This document shows positions 52,242-61,050 of a stretch of 64,000 nucleotides of DNA, piece by piece. The stretch spans positions 62,001 through 126,000 of the forward strand of contig NZ_FWFV01000004.1 in assembly GCF_900172315.1 (NCBI RefSeq), given 5' to 3'. Below the pieces are notes generated by a model. The model saw only the letters and a list, made by a program, of their open reading frames with translations, searched no databases and had not been told where the DNA came from. How positions within the stretch are numbered: the first letter of the stretch is position 1; every line of letters begins with the position of its first letter. This DNA comes from Palleronia marisminoris. Lineage in GTDB: Bacteria; Pseudomonadota; Alphaproteobacteria; Rhodobacterales; Rhodobacteraceae. The position numbers and the translations under genes are program-made.

Positions 52242-52900
52242 GGCAAGCGCCCTCGGGTCATGTGTCGCTTGCGTCCGAAGCCCGGCACGCGCTCGACCGC
52301 GAAGCCGGCCGCCGCAAGATCCCGGCGCACCTGCCCCGCCGCCGTGTAGGTGGCGAAGGTTCCGCCCCGCACGGTGTGGCGCGCGACCTCGCACAGAAGC
52401 TCAGGGGTCCAGAGCCCGGGGTTTCGTGCCGGCGCGAACCCGTCGAGGAACCACGCGTCGGCCTGCCCGTCCCACGATGGCAGGGCGTCGCGCGCGTCGC
52501 CTTCGACCACCGTCAAGCGCAGGTCCGAGGGGCCGCTCGCGGCCGCGGCCTCCACGATCTCGGCAGCGGCCGACCCCAGCGCGGGAAACGCGGCCAACGC
52601 GCGGGCCATGGCGTCGGGCGTCAGGGGGAACGCTTCGAACGAGGTGTAGGTCAGCGGTCCGGGTACGCCGGCCGCGCGCCAGGCCAGAAGGGTCGCGGCA
52701 CAGTTCAGGCCGGTGCCGAAGCCCAGTTCGGCCACGTGGAAGCCGGCACGGAAGCGGGCCGGAAGGTCGTTGCCGGACAGAAAGACGTGCTGCGTCTCGG
52801 CCAGCCCGTCCTGCAGCGAGAAATACGGGTCGTCAAACGCGCGCGAGACCGGCACGCCGTCGCGCCAGTCGAGCGTCTCGCGGTTTTCATGGGCCGTCAT
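52238..52900 (-). CDS. mnmD: tRNA (mnm5s2U34) methyltransferase MnmD domain
   Basis: A 220-residue SAM-dependent methyltransferase corresponding to the N-terminal half (DUF752 domain) of bifunctional MnmC, which finishes mnm5s2U at wobble position 34. Key blocks are 'VSRAFDDPYFSLQDGLAETQHVFL', in parts, 'VAELGFGTGLNCAATLLAW' (SAM loop), 'WFLDGFAPARNPGLW' (catalytic Asp) and 'RGGTFATYTAAGQVRRDL'. The FAD half is encoded separately at 52948, in the opposite direction. Start ATG 52900. The stop overlaps the start of the DMT-transporter gene (GTGA). Confidence 0.93.
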   Translation of the reverse strand: MTAHENRETLDWRDGVPVSRAFDDPYFSLQDGLAETQHVFLSGNDLPARFRAGFHVAELGFGTGLNCAATLLAWRAAGVPGPLTYTSFEAFPLTPDAMARALAAFPALGSAAAEIVEAAAASGPSDLRLTVVEGDARDALPSWDGQADAWFLDGFAPARNPGLWTPELLCEVARHTVRGGTFATYTAAGQVRRDLAAAGFAVERVPGFGRKRHMTRGRLP

Positions 52901-52947
52901 CGAGGCTACCCCCCTTGCCGAGCGGCAGAACCACGAAAGGCCACCCG

Positions 52948-53964
52948 ATGACAAGCGACGTCACGATCCGCGGCGCGGGGATCTACGGGCTGACCGTGGC
53001 GTGGGAGATGCTCCGCCGCGGCGCCCGCGTCACCGTGATCGATCCCGCCGGCCCGGGCGCGGGGGCGAGCGGCAACCTCGTCGGCGCCATGGCCCCCCAC
53101 GCGCCCGAGGCGTGGTCCGAGATCAAGGCCCTGCAATTCGAAAGCCTCTCGGCTGCGCCCGCGTTCTGGGCCGAGGTCTCGCAGGCCGGAGGCGGCGACC
53201 CCGGCTACGCGCGGACGGGCCGACTGCAGCCAATCGCCGACGCGGCGGCGCTCGATCGCGCACGAGAGCGGGCCGGGTTGTCCGGAACCCACTGGCCCGG
53301 CTTCGCATGGGAGGTGGTCGATGCGCCCTCGGGCTGGGCGCCGGTGTCGGCCACGGGGCTGGTCATCCGCGACACGCTGACCGCGCGCGTCGACCCTCCG
53401 CGTGCCGTGGAGGCCCTGGTGCGGGCGATCCGCGCAGAGGGCGGAGCGGTGGTGGCGGACGCGCCGGAACGGGGGCCGGTGATCCACGCGACCGGAGCGG
53501 CGGGCCTCGCCGCGCTGTCCCGGACGGCAGGCCGCGAGGTGGGACGGCCGATCAAGGGGCAGGCTGCGCGGCTGGCCTTCGACGCCGCGGACCTGCCGCA
53601 GATTTTCGCCGACGGGTTGCACGTCGTGCCACACGCGGACGGAACGGTCGGCATCGGATCGACCAGCGAGCGCGATTTCGACCACGACGCCCCGGACAGC
53701 CTGCTGGACGACGTGATCGCCCGCGCCCGCACGATGGTGCCTGCCATCGCCGACGCGCCCGTCGTGGCCAGGTGGGCCGGGATGCGTCCCCGCGCCCGCT
53801 CGCGACAGCCCCTGGTCGGCGCGTGGCCAGGGCGACCGGGTCATTTCGTGGCGAATGGCGCGTTCAAGATCGGCTTCGGCACGCATATCGCGGTGGCGCA
53901 GCTGGTCGCCGACCTGGTGCTCGAAGGGCACGACACGGTTCCCGCGCCTCTCCGCCCGGGCTAG
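52948..53964 (+). CDS. FAD-dependent oxidoreductase, MnmC C-terminal-type
   Basis: A 338-residue FAD enzyme of the D-amino-acid-oxidase/glycine-oxidase fold. N-terminal 'VTIRGAGIYGLTVAWEMLRRG' has the GxGxxG dinucleotide motif; 'PGAGASGNLVGAMAPHAP' is the G-G-x-x-Q-type flavin region; C-terminal 'GMRPRARSRQPLVGAW' and 'NGAFKIGFG' follow. It corresponds to the oxidoreductase domain MnmC(o), which turns cmnm5s2U into nm5s2U before MnmD methylates it. The function is inferred from its position divergent from mnmD; a thiO-like role cannot be excluded. AAAGG lies 8 bases before ATG 52948. It ends on CTAG shared with the acyltransferase gene. Confidence 0.85.
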   Translation: MTSDVTIRGAGIYGLTVAWEMLRRGARVTVIDPAGPGAGASGNLVGAMAPHAPEAWSEIKALQFESLSAAPAFWAEVSQAGGGDPGYARTGRLQPIADAAALDRARERAGLSGTHWPGFAWEVVDAPSGWAPVSATGLVIRDTLTARVDPPRAVEALVRAIRAEGGAVVADAPERGPVIHATGAAGLAALSRTAGREVGRPIKGQAARLAFDAADLPQIFADGLHVVPHADGTVGIGSTSERDFDHDAPDSLLDDVIARARTMVPAIADAPVVARWAGMRPRARSRQPLVGAWPGRPGHFVANGAFKIGFGTHIAVAQLVADLVLEGHDTVPAPLRPG

Positions 53965-54974
53965 GGCGACCCGCCCACTTCCACCGCCGGCGCCACGGAG
54001 CGGCCCTTCTTCAGGCGCAGCGCGGGGCGCTCGACAAGGTGCCAGGACACAGCGGCGCAGAGGATCGTCGGCGGCAGGGACAGCGCGATGTTGGACAGCG
54101 GCGTCTCGGCGCCCATGGCGGTCGCAGCTTGTTGCAGGGGGAAGGCGTAGATGTAGATGCCGTAGGAATAGTCCGGCAGCCGCACAGCCGGCGCGCGGAA
54201 CCCCACGAGGATCGCGCCATAGGCGAGCGCCAGCGACAGGATCGGACCGCTCAGCGGGGCCAGCACCAGAAGGCCCGCGCCCACCGCCCAGGACAGCTGC
54301 ACCCGATCGCGCCAGAAATAGAGCGCCGCACCGATGGCGAAGGGCAGTCCCAGCTCGCACAACCGAACGATCCGAAGCTGCGCGACGAAAAGCGGCAGCA
54401 CCACGCAGGCGACCGCGAAGAGGACCAGCCCCACGTCCCGCGCCCGGGGCCGCGCGAAAAGCCCGCCGAGCCCCGCCAGCAGGACGACGAGGTAGAGCAC
54501 CGCCTCGAAGAACAGGCTCCAGAGAGAGCCGTTCACGACAGGGCCGTAGGGCGTCGCCTCGAAGAGGCCCGGCAGGTCGTAGTCAAGCTCGACCAGCGTC
54601 AGGTTGCGGATGAAGTAGCCCGGCGCATCTGCCAGGAAGAGCGCCGGCTCGGGCGTGAAGGCGAGGCCCACGCTCAGCGTCGCCAGCAGCATTACCGCAA
54701 GACCCGGGAACAGTCGCAATCCGCGGCCCCGGACGAAGCGCTGCCACGACCGGTTGCGGTCGAAGCTGCGGGTCACGAAGAAGCCCGAGATCGAAATGAA
54801 GATCACGACGCAGACATGCCCAAGTGACTGCCCGGTCAGTTCCTTGAGGGGCGCCACGGCCTCGCGCCCCAGCGCCAGCGGCCAGGCATGGGAAACCAGC
54901 ACCCCGAGCGCCGCAGCGATACGCACCGCGGTAAAGGCGTCGCGGCCCCGCGCCAGACCCTCGGCCGGCGTCAT
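53961..54974 (-). CDS. Acyltransferase-3 family (OafA-type) membrane protein
   Basis: A 337-residue inner-membrane O-acyltransferase with about ten spans. The catalytic-type His lies in 'RIAAALGVLVSHAWPLALG' and the R/H-containing 'FISISGFFVTRSFDRNRSW' is the conserved SGFF region. 'RFVRGRGLRLFPGL' and the C-terminal 'HLVERPALRLKKG' match OafA/WcaI-like proteins. It probably acetylates or acylates a polysaccharide repeat unit. First gene of the right-hand polysaccharide locus on the minus strand. Start ATG 54974; a 24-codon leader frame overlaps it (ATGA). Confidence 0.9.
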   Translation of the reverse strand: MTPAEGLARGRDAFTAVRIAAALGVLVSHAWPLALGREAVAPLKELTGQSLGHVCVVIFISISGFFVTRSFDRNRSWQRFVRGRGLRLFPGLAVMLLATLSVGLAFTPEPALFLADAPGYFIRNLTLVELDYDLPGLFEATPYGPVVNGSLWSLFFEAVLYLVVLLAGLGGLFARPRARDVGLVLFAVACVVLPLFVAQLRIVRLCELGLPFAIGAALYFWRDRVQLSWAVGAGLLVLAPLSGPILSLALAYGAILVGFRAPAVRLPDYSYGIYIYAFPLQQAATAMGAETPLSNIALSLPPTILCAAVSWHLVERPALRLKKGRSVAPAVEVGGSP

Positions 54975-55045
54975 GGCAGCACAACCGGCCGCGACCGGGA
55001 CGCCAGGGCGGGCGCTTCCGGCAGCGCCACGTTCTCGAACTTCAT
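54971..55045 (-). CDS. Possible 24-codon leader peptide coupled to the acyltransferase gene
   Basis: A frame of 24 codons beginning MKFENVALPEAP, whose TGA overlaps the ATG of the acyltransferase (ATGA). A GAGGG lies about nine bases before it. It may be a chance frame; the ATGA coupling and RBS are the only support. I cannot assign a function. Confidence 0.3.
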   Translation of the reverse strand: MKFENVALPEAPALASRSRPVVLP

Positions 55046-55177
55046 CGGCATCGTCCCTCGTCCGCGCGCGTTGCCCGGCGCGAGTCGGTGCCGGCCGGGC
55101 TTCGCGCTCCTCTTTGAGGCGCAAAGGTTAAGGATCCGTCAGGGTCGATGCGGGGGCCGGCAAGAGCGCTGGGGCGA

Positions 55178-55681
55178 TCAGGTCAGCCCGGCCAGCGCGA
55201 GCGCACTTTCGCGGGCGTCGGCATCGGGCAGGCGACCATAGGCGCCGACCTCGATCCCCTCGCGCAGGATGCGGGCGGGATTGCCGGCGACGATGCAGCC
55301 CGGCGGGACGGATTTCGTGACCACCGCGCCGGCACCGACGATGCAGCCGTCGCCGATCTCGACACCCGGAAGGATCATCGCGCGGCCGCCGATGAAGCAG
55401 TTTTGCCCGATCCGGGTGTGCAGGTAGAGCCCGCGCGTGCGGTCATGGGTCAGCACGCGCGACTCGAACGCCAGGTAGCTCTGCGCGCCCACATGCACGC
55501 CGATCGGGAAGGTCAGGTCCAGCTTCGCCGACAGCGACATCTGGACCGTGGGGTGCAGGTCCATCCGCCAGACCCGCACGAACCACGCCCGCCGCAGCGC
55601 CACGACTGCGTTGCGGATAGCGGCGATCCGGTTCAGCCCGCGCCGCCGCGCCTTGCCGATGGTGCTCTCGTTCGCGGCCAT
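55178..55681 (-). CDS. Left-handed beta-helix (hexapeptide) O-acetyltransferase
   Basis: A 167-residue trimeric hexapeptide-repeat acetyltransferase of the serine-acetyltransferase/colanic-acid (WcaF-like) group. Repeats run from ~85 to ~150: '[35 protein letters not shown]' in outline (isoleucine every sixth residue), then '[10 protein letters not shown]' typical of the domain end. It would O-acetylate a sugar of the exopolysaccharide. Start ATG 55681; the next 8 bases upstream on the coding strand hold TTAACCAT read in the opposite direction. It is divergent from the beta-helix lipoprotein gene, with a ~67-base shared region. Confidence 0.9.
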   Translation of the reverse strand: MAANESTIGKARRRGLNRIAAIRNAVVALRRAWFVRVWRMDLHPTVQMSLSAKLDLTFPIGVHVGAQSYLAFESRVLTHDRTRGLYLHTRIGQNCFIGGRAMILPGVEIGDGCIVGAGAVVTKSVPPGCIVAGNPARILREGIEVGAYGRLPDADARESALALAGLT

Positions 55682-55748
55682 TAACCATCCGTAAATCGTG
55701 GGTTCGTAAGGACATCGCAGCTACTGCAAAGGGGGTCAACATTCGCCG
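55681..55748. promoter_or_regulatory. Shared upstream region with a TTAACCAT box
   Basis: TTAACCAT at 55681–55688 (plus strand), directly adjacent to the start codon of the acetyltransferase gene. This octamer matches the known half-site recognised by the cell-cycle regulator CtrA in Caulobacter. Whether CtrA binds here is inference. Confidence 0.35.
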
Positions 55749-56960
55749 ATGGTCGCGCTCCGGTTCATTCTCGCGGGGTTTGTCGCACTGCTTGCGACCG
55801 CCTGCGGTGCGGCGGGCGTCGATGACCCCGACGAACTGGCCGACGCTCTGCGCACGGCCGAACCGGGCACCGCGCTGCACCTGGGCGCCGGGGATTACGG
55901 CACCGTCAGGATCGACGGCATCCACGGCCCCCTGCACCTGATTGCGACCGACCCTGCGAACCCGCCCGTCCTCTCGGGACTCGCGATCACCGACAGCACC
56001 GACATCACGTTCGAGGATATCGCGATCGCGTACCGGGCGACCCCGGAGTCGCCCCTCTGGCTGCCCGCGGTGGACATACGGAACGCGAGGGGCATCACCT
56101 TTCGCCGCGTGCTGTTCGACGGAGACCTCGCCAGCGGAGGCGCCCCCGAGGATCTGGGCCGCCCGACCGGCACCGCGCTGACGATACGCGACAGCGCCGG
56201 CATCACGGTCGAGGACAGCGAGATCCGGCGGTTCGAGCGTGGCATCGTCCTGTCCCACAGCGACGGCATCGCGATCCTGGGGTCGCACCTGCACGGCTTG
56301 CGCCATGACGGGATCACCATGGCCGCTGTCCGTCAGGTCCGGATCGAGGGCAACCGCATCGGCAATTTCGATCGCGCGCCCGAATCCGCCGACCACCCAG
56401 ACATGATCCAGATGTTCACGACCGGGACCGAGCGCCCGTCCGAGGACATCCGCATCGCCGACAACCTGCTTCTATCGGGTCACGGTCTCTGGACCCAGTC
56501 GATCCACCTGCGCAACGAGCGCGTCGATCAGGGACAGGCCGGGCCCGAGATGTTCTATCGCGACATCGAGATCGTGGGCAACGTCATCGCCAACGCGCAT
56601 CTCAACGGCATCCTCGTGGGCGAAACGCGAGGCCTCGTGATCCGCCGCAATTCGCTGATCCGCAACGACCGCTCCGCCGGCCAGGATTTCACCGACGCGC
56701 TCGCGACCCCGCTGATCCGGGTGGCGCCCGCCTCGCGCGAGGTCGTGATCGAGAGCAACCTCGCGGCCGGCATCCCCCGCCCCGAGGGCCGCGACTGGCG
56801 GATCGTGGACAACGTCGTGATGCCGTTCGCGTCTTATGACGAGGTCCTCGTCGACGCGCGGGCGGGCGATCCGCTTGATATGGCCACCTACGCCTACCGC
56901 GCCGACGGCCCGCTCGCAGGCGAAGGAGTCGGCGCCCCAATGCTGGACCCCGCCAGATGA
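55749..56960 (+). CDS. Right-handed beta-helix protein, possible lipoprotein
   Basis: A 403-residue exported protein with a signal sequence ending in a lipobox-like 'LLATACGAAG' (Cys at ~19). The mature part is a right-handed parallel beta-helix (pectate-lyase/alginate-epimerase fold): repeated short strands such as 'SDGIAILGSHLHGLRHDGITMAAVRQVRIEGNRIG' in outline, with many N/D-G turns and 'HPDMIQMFT'. Such proteins bind, cleave or epimerise polysaccharides. The activity is not known. The last codons overlap the next gene (ATGA). It starts a four-gene operon (57–59.7 kb). Confidence 0.85.
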   Translation: MVALRFILAGFVALLATACGAAGVDDPDELADALRTAEPGTALHLGAGDYGTVRIDGIHGPLHLIATDPANPPVLSGLAITDSTDITFEDIAIAYRATPESPLWLPAVDIRNARGITFRRVLFDGDLASGGAPEDLGRPTGTALTIRDSAGITVEDSEIRRFERGIVLSHSDGIAILGSHLHGLRHDGITMAAVRQVRIEGNRIGNFDRAPESADHPDMIQMFTTGTERPSEDIRIADNLLLSGHGLWTQSIHLRNERVDQGQAGPEMFYRDIEIVGNVIANAHLNGILVGETRGLVIRRNSLIRNDRSAGQDFTDALATPLIRVAPASREVVIESNLAAGIPRPEGRDWRIVDNVVMPFASYDEVLVDARAGDPLDMATYAYRADGPLAGEGVGAPMLDPAR

Positions 56961-58210
56961 CCTTGGGCCGTGCAACGCTCTGCCTGCTGGTGATCGCGGT
57001 CCTGACGCCGGTGCACCTCACGATCGGAGGGGTACGGCTGACGCCCTACCTGATCCTCGCCGCGATGGTCCTCCCGTTCCTGCTGCTTCGGTGGATGGCC
57101 GCAGGTCCGGCGTTGCGCGCGCCAGACCTCGCGATCGTCGCGCTGGTGCTGTGGCAAGGGCTGACGATCGCGCGGCTGCATCCCGACCAGGTGCTTGAAT
57201 TCGCCGGTCAGCAGACGCTGTTCACCCTTGGCGCCTATACCGCGGGCCGGCTCCTCGTGCGGTCGGCCGAAGACTTCGCGGCGCTGCTGAAGCTGCTGGT
57301 CATCTGCGCCGTCGCAAGCCTGCCCTTCGCGCTGTATGAAGCGCTCGCAGACATCCCGCTGATCCTGCGCATGGTGGCGAAGAGTCCGTTCGCCACCTTC
57401 GCCGAGAACGACTATGCCGCGCGGCTCGGCCTCTATCGGGCGCAATGGGTGTTCAGCCATCCGATCCATTACGGGCTGTTCTGCGCGTTCCTGATGTCGC
57501 CCGTGGTCTTCGGCCTCGGCTGGGCCCTCCCCGTCAGGGGCGCGACCGCGGTTGCCCTATCTGCCGGTTGCTTCCTTTCGGTGTCGAGCGGCGCCGTCCT
57601 GTCCGTCGCACTTCAGATCATCCTCGCGCTCTGCCACCGAGTTGCCGGCCTGGTGGGGCCGCCGTGGCGAATCGTGCTCGCGACGATCGGTCTGGGCTAT
57701 CTCGCGCTGGAGCTCGTCTCCACCCGCAGCGCCTTCACCGCGCTCAGCACGCGCCTGGCCATCGACAGCCACACGGCGGCGTTCCGCACGCTCATCTGGC
57801 AATTCGGTTCCGAGCAGGTCGCGCGCACGCCGATCCTCGGCAACGGTTACCGCTACTGGGCGCGCCCGCCCTGGATGGCCGACAGCGTGGACAACCACTG
57901 GCTGCAACAGGCCATGCAACACGGTCTTCCCGCCACGGCCCTGCTCGTCGCCGCGCTCGCATCGGCGCTGTGGCTCGTCAATCGCGGCAGCGCGTCCGAG
58001 GGGATGCGCCTGGGCTGGACGCTCTTCATTGCCGGATTCGTGTTCAGCGCCTCAACGGTGGCGATCTGGGGCGAAATCCAGGTGATCTTCATGCTGCTCT
58101 TCGGTGCCGGACTGTGGATGGCGCCGGAGCCCGCGCCCGTCCGGCGCGCCGCCTGGCGCTTCACCCGCGCCGTCAACCCGCCAGAAAGGCCCGCCCATGC
58201 CCCAGCCTGA
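56957..58210 (+). CDS. O-antigen ligase / Wzy-type polymerase family membrane protein
   Basis: A 417-residue multispanning protein with about 11–12 hydrophobic segments and the Wzy_C signature near the end: 'DSVDNHWLQQAMQHGL' (H-N-x-x-L/Q), preceded by 'GNGYRYWARPPWM'. It joins lipid-linked polysaccharide repeat units, either as polymerase or ligase; family level only. Overlaps the beta-helix gene by four bases and the following glycosyltransferase by 14 bases. Confidence 0.88.
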   Translation: MTLGRATLCLLVIAVLTPVHLTIGGVRLTPYLILAAMVLPFLLLRWMAAGPALRAPDLAIVALVLWQGLTIARLHPDQVLEFAGQQTLFTLGAYTAGRLLVRSAEDFAALLKLLVICAVASLPFALYEALADIPLILRMVAKSPFATFAENDYAARLGLYRAQWVFSHPIHYGLFCAFLMSPVVFGLGWALPVRGATAVALSAGCFLSVSSGAVLSVALQIILALCHRVAGLVGPPWRIVLATIGLGYLALELVSTRSAFTALSTRLAIDSHTAAFRTLIWQFGSEQVARTPILGNGYRYWARPPWMADSVDNHWLQQAMQHGLPATALLVAALASALWLVNRGSASEGMRLGWTLFIAGFVFSASTVAIWGEIQVIFMLLFGAGLWMAPEPAPVRRAAWRFTRAVNPPERPAHAPA

Positions 58211-59132
58211 TCTCACGGTCATCGTCGTCAGCTACAACACCTGCGCGCTGACCCTGGCCTGCCTGCGCACGCTGCACGCCACCACGCAGACCCCGTTCCA
58301 CACCATCGTCGTGGACAACGCCTCGCAGGATGGCTCGGCCGACGCCATCTCGGCTGCGTTCGCCGGGGTCGAGATGATCGCGTTGTCCGAAAACATCGGC
58401 TTCGCCGCGGCGAACAACCTTGCCGCAACGCGCGCGCAGGGGGACTGGCTGCTGTTGCTCAACCCCGATACCGAGTGTCACGGGGGCGCGGTGGATCACC
58501 TGCTCGCTTTCTCTCGCGCGCATCCCGAGGCGGGGATCACCGGGGGGCGCACGGTCTTTCCCGATGGATCGCTGAACATCGCCTCCTGCTGGCAACGCAG
58601 CACCCTGTGGTCCACCTTCTGCCGCGCAATCGGCCTCGCCGCCGCCTTCCCCCGTTCGGAGCGCCTGAACCCCGAGGCCATGGGCGGCTGGCAGCGCGAC
58701 AGCGAGCGCGAGGTCGATATCGTCGTCGGCTGCTTCCTGATGATCCGCCGCGGACTGTGGGATCGGCTCGGCGGGTTCGACCCCCGCTACTTCATGTATG
58801 GCGAAGAGGCGGACCTGTGCCTGCGCGCCCGTGCGCTCGGCTTCCGTCCACGGATCACGCCCGACGCGCAGATCATGCACATGGTGGGGGCCGCAGCGAA
58901 TGCGCGAATCGCAAAGTATGTCCAAAGTACCCGCGCCCGCGTGACCCTGATGCGCGATCACTGGCCGGCATGGCAGGTGCCACTTGGCCGGACGCTCCTC
59001 TGGCTGTGGGCAGGAGGGCGCGCGGCGTCCTTCGCGGCTCTGGCGCGGGTCGACGCGCGCCGCCATGGGCAAGCGGTGCTCTGGTCCGAGATGTGGGCAC
59101 GGCGCCGCGAATGGCTGGGTGGCTACGTATGA
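58197..59132 (+). CDS. Family 2 glycosyltransferase (WbbL-like)
   Basis: A 311-residue GT2 enzyme. 'VIVVSYNTCALTLACLRTLH' starts the GT-A fold, 'VVDNASQDGSADA' is the first nucleotide-binding part, 'LLLNPDTECHGG' is the DxD-equivalent (N-P-D-T) and 'GGFDPRYFMYGEEADLCLRARALG' in outline contains the 'F-M-Y-x-E-E' region of rhamnosyltransferase-like GT2s. It adds one sugar in the polysaccharide repeat; which one is unknown. AAAGG is eight bases before ATG 58197. Confidence 0.9.
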   Translation: MPQPDLTVIVVSYNTCALTLACLRTLHATTQTPFHTIVVDNASQDGSADAISAAFAGVEMIALSENIGFAAANNLAATRAQGDWLLLLNPDTECHGGAVDHLLAFSRAHPEAGITGGRTVFPDGSLNIASCWQRSTLWSTFCRAIGLAAAFPRSERLNPEAMGGWQRDSEREVDIVVGCFLMIRRGLWDRLGGFDPRYFMYGEEADLCLRARALGFRPRITPDAQIMHMVGAAANARIAKYVQSTRARVTLMRDHWPAWQVPLGRTLLWLWAGGRAASFAALARVDARRHGQAVLWSEMWARRREWLGGYV

Positions 59133-59698
59133 GCGCTCCGGTCCACAAGCGCCGCCTGTCGCGCCGGCGCCGGCTGGTGCGGCTGATCACCGGCGCGCTC
59201 GACCCGCGGGCCTGGGGGCATCTGCTGAAAGTGGTGAACTACTACAATTACAGCCATGTGGCCGAACTGCGCGCGGCAATGGTCGATCCGACGGCGAACA
59301 TCTCGCCCTTGGCCACCTTTGCCAATGGACGGAACCTCGTGATCGGCGCACGGACCACGATTGGCGCCGGGTGCTACCTGTGGGCCGGACCGAACGAGGC
59401 ACGTATCACCGTCGGCGACGACACGATCTTCGGGCCGGACGTGATGGTGACGGCGACGGGCTATCGCTACGAGGACGGAGCTCCGATCAACGATCAGGCC
59501 ATGGACGAGGCCCCGATCGAGATCGGCCCCGATTGCTGGATCGGGCGGGGCGCGACGATCCTCGCGGGATCTTCGCTGGGCGAGGGTTCGATCGTCGGGG
59601 CGAATGCCGTGGTGCGGGGTCGGTTCCCTCCCTTCAGCATCGTCGCTGGCGTTCCCGCCCGCGTCGTGAGCACCCGCCGCATCGGAACCGCGGACTAG
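59129..59698 (+). CDS. Hexapeptide-repeat O-acetyltransferase
   Basis: A 189-residue left-handed beta-helix acetyltransferase with a basic N terminus ('KRRLSRRRRLVRL'). Repeats ~65–165: 'LVIGARTTIGAGCYLWAGPNEARI' in outline, 'GDDTIFGPDVMV', 'IGPDCWIGRGATILAGSSLGEGSIVGANAVV', and the terminal 'FSIVAGVPARVV'. The core 'GPNEAR' is typical of sugar/maltose-type acetyltransferases. It follows the glycosyltransferase with an ATGA overlap. It ends on the CTAG shared with the convergent flippase gene. Confidence 0.9.
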   Translation: MSAPVHKRRLSRRRRLVRLITGALDPRAWGHLLKVVNYYNYSHVAELRAAMVDPTANISPLATFANGRNLVIGARTTIGAGCYLWAGPNEARITVGDDTIFGPDVMVTATGYRYEDGAPINDQAMDEAPIEIGPDCWIGRGATILAGSSLGEGSIVGANAVVRGRFPPFSIVAGVPARVVSTRRIGTAD

Positions 59699-61050
59699 GT
59701 CGGCACGCTCCGCGCGGTTCCCGGCGCGCGGGCGATCCGGCGCAGGTTCCGGGCAAGGCAGACGGTTGCCACGACGCAAACCGAGACGACGACCGGCCCC
59801 GCACCGGTCCAGATGCCGACGCAGGTCGCCGCGCCTGCAAGCCCGGCCGGCAGGCACGCGCTCGGCGGCACCCGATCCCTGATCCCGACGAAGGCCACCA
59901 GGCAGGCGAACGCCTCGAACGCGGTGCCGACCAGGACGATCTCGTACAATCCGCCGCCCTGCCACAGGATGATGGCGATCGGCGCAAGGCCGATCGCGCG
60001 CACCGCATCGGCACAGAGCGACACCTTCGCGCGCCCGGCGCCAAGCGCGACCGTCGTGGCCCCGCTGCGGAACACGCGCAGCGCCTGCTGGACCCCGAGC
60101 AGCGCCAGCAACTCGGCGAGGGGTGCGAACCCGGCCCCCAGGATCGGCAGGACGACGGGGCCAAGCGCGAAGGCCGCCACCGCCGCCAGCCCCGCGGCCC
60201 CGACGATACCGGCCTCGACCGTCGCCGCGGCGACCGCCCGATCCGGAGCGCGGGTCAGAAGCGGCAGAAAGCCGCTCTGCACCGAGCGGGCGAGGATCAG
60301 CGCGGGCGTGAGGGTCAGCGTCATGCCCATGGCGAACACCCCCAGCGTCTCGAGCCCCAAGCTGCGCGCCACGAGGATCTTGTCGCCGTGGAACGCCGCG
60401 AACAGCACTATGCCCTGCAGCAGGATGGGCCAGCCGAAGCGCATCAACCCGCTCCACGCCGCGGTGTCGAACCCGATCCGATAGGGCCGCCGCGACAGGA
60501 GGTGGGACGTCGCCAGCGCCACGACCTCTTGCAGGACGAGGGAAATCACCATGATCCGCCAGTCGCCCAGCCACATCGCAAGGGGAAACACGGCCGCCAG
60601 GGCAAGCCCGGCGGGCCAGAGACCCACGAGAATGACCGGCCCGTGCCGCGACTCCCGCGTCTGGCGGTGGATGTCGACGTGCTGGAAGCCACGGAGAAGT
60701 GGCGCAATGGCCAAGGCGCGGAAGGCCCACGCGGCATCGGCCGCCCCAAGAAAGGCGGCGATCGGCCCCGCCGCGAGGAACAGCGCAAGCGCCGCGAGGA
60801 TGCCGCGGCAGATTTCGAACCCGTGGACGGCGGCGATCCAGCGCGGATCCTCGCCGCGCGAACAGCGCACGATCTGGCTCGGCACGCCAATCTGCGTGCC
60901 CATCTCGACCAGGGCCATGGCCATCGCGAAGCTGACCGCCACACCATAATCCTCGGCCGGGATCAGCGCGGCCACGGCGAGGTTGCGCGCCAGAAGGCAT
61001 GCCGCGGTTCCGGCGTGGCCCAACAGCAGAATTGCGGCGTTCGTCAGCAT
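59695..61050 (-). CDS. Polysaccharide flippase (Wzx/oligosaccharide-flippase family)
   Basis: A 451-residue inner-membrane protein with about 12–14 hydrophobic segments of the MOP superfamily, of the type used to flip undecaprenyl-linked repeat units (RfbX/Wzx-like). 'YGVAVSFAMAMALVEMGTQIG', seen as VSFAMAMALVEMG, and 'HGDKILVARSLGLETLG' are typical. GGAGG is seven bases before ATG 61050. It runs against the preceding operon. Confidence 0.88.
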   Translation of the reverse strand: MLTNAAILLLGHAGTAACLLARNLAVAALIPAEDYGVAVSFAMAMALVEMGTQIGVPSQIVRCSRGEDPRWIAAVHGFEICRGILAALALFLAAGPIAAFLGAADAAWAFRALAIAPLLRGFQHVDIHRQTRESRHGPVILVGLWPAGLALAAVFPLAMWLGDWRIMVISLVLQEVVALATSHLLSRRPYRIGFDTAAWSGLMRFGWPILLQGIVLFAAFHGDKILVARSLGLETLGVFAMGMTLTLTPALILARSVQSGFLPLLTRAPDRAVAAATVEAGIVGAAGLAAVAAFALGPVVLPILGAGFAPLAELLALLGVQQALRVFRSGATTVALGAGRAKVSLCADAVRAIGLAPIAIILWQGGGLYEIVLVGTAFEAFACLVAFVGIRDRVPPSACLPAGLAGAATCVGIWTGAGPVVVSVCVVATVCLARNLRRIARAPGTARSVPT

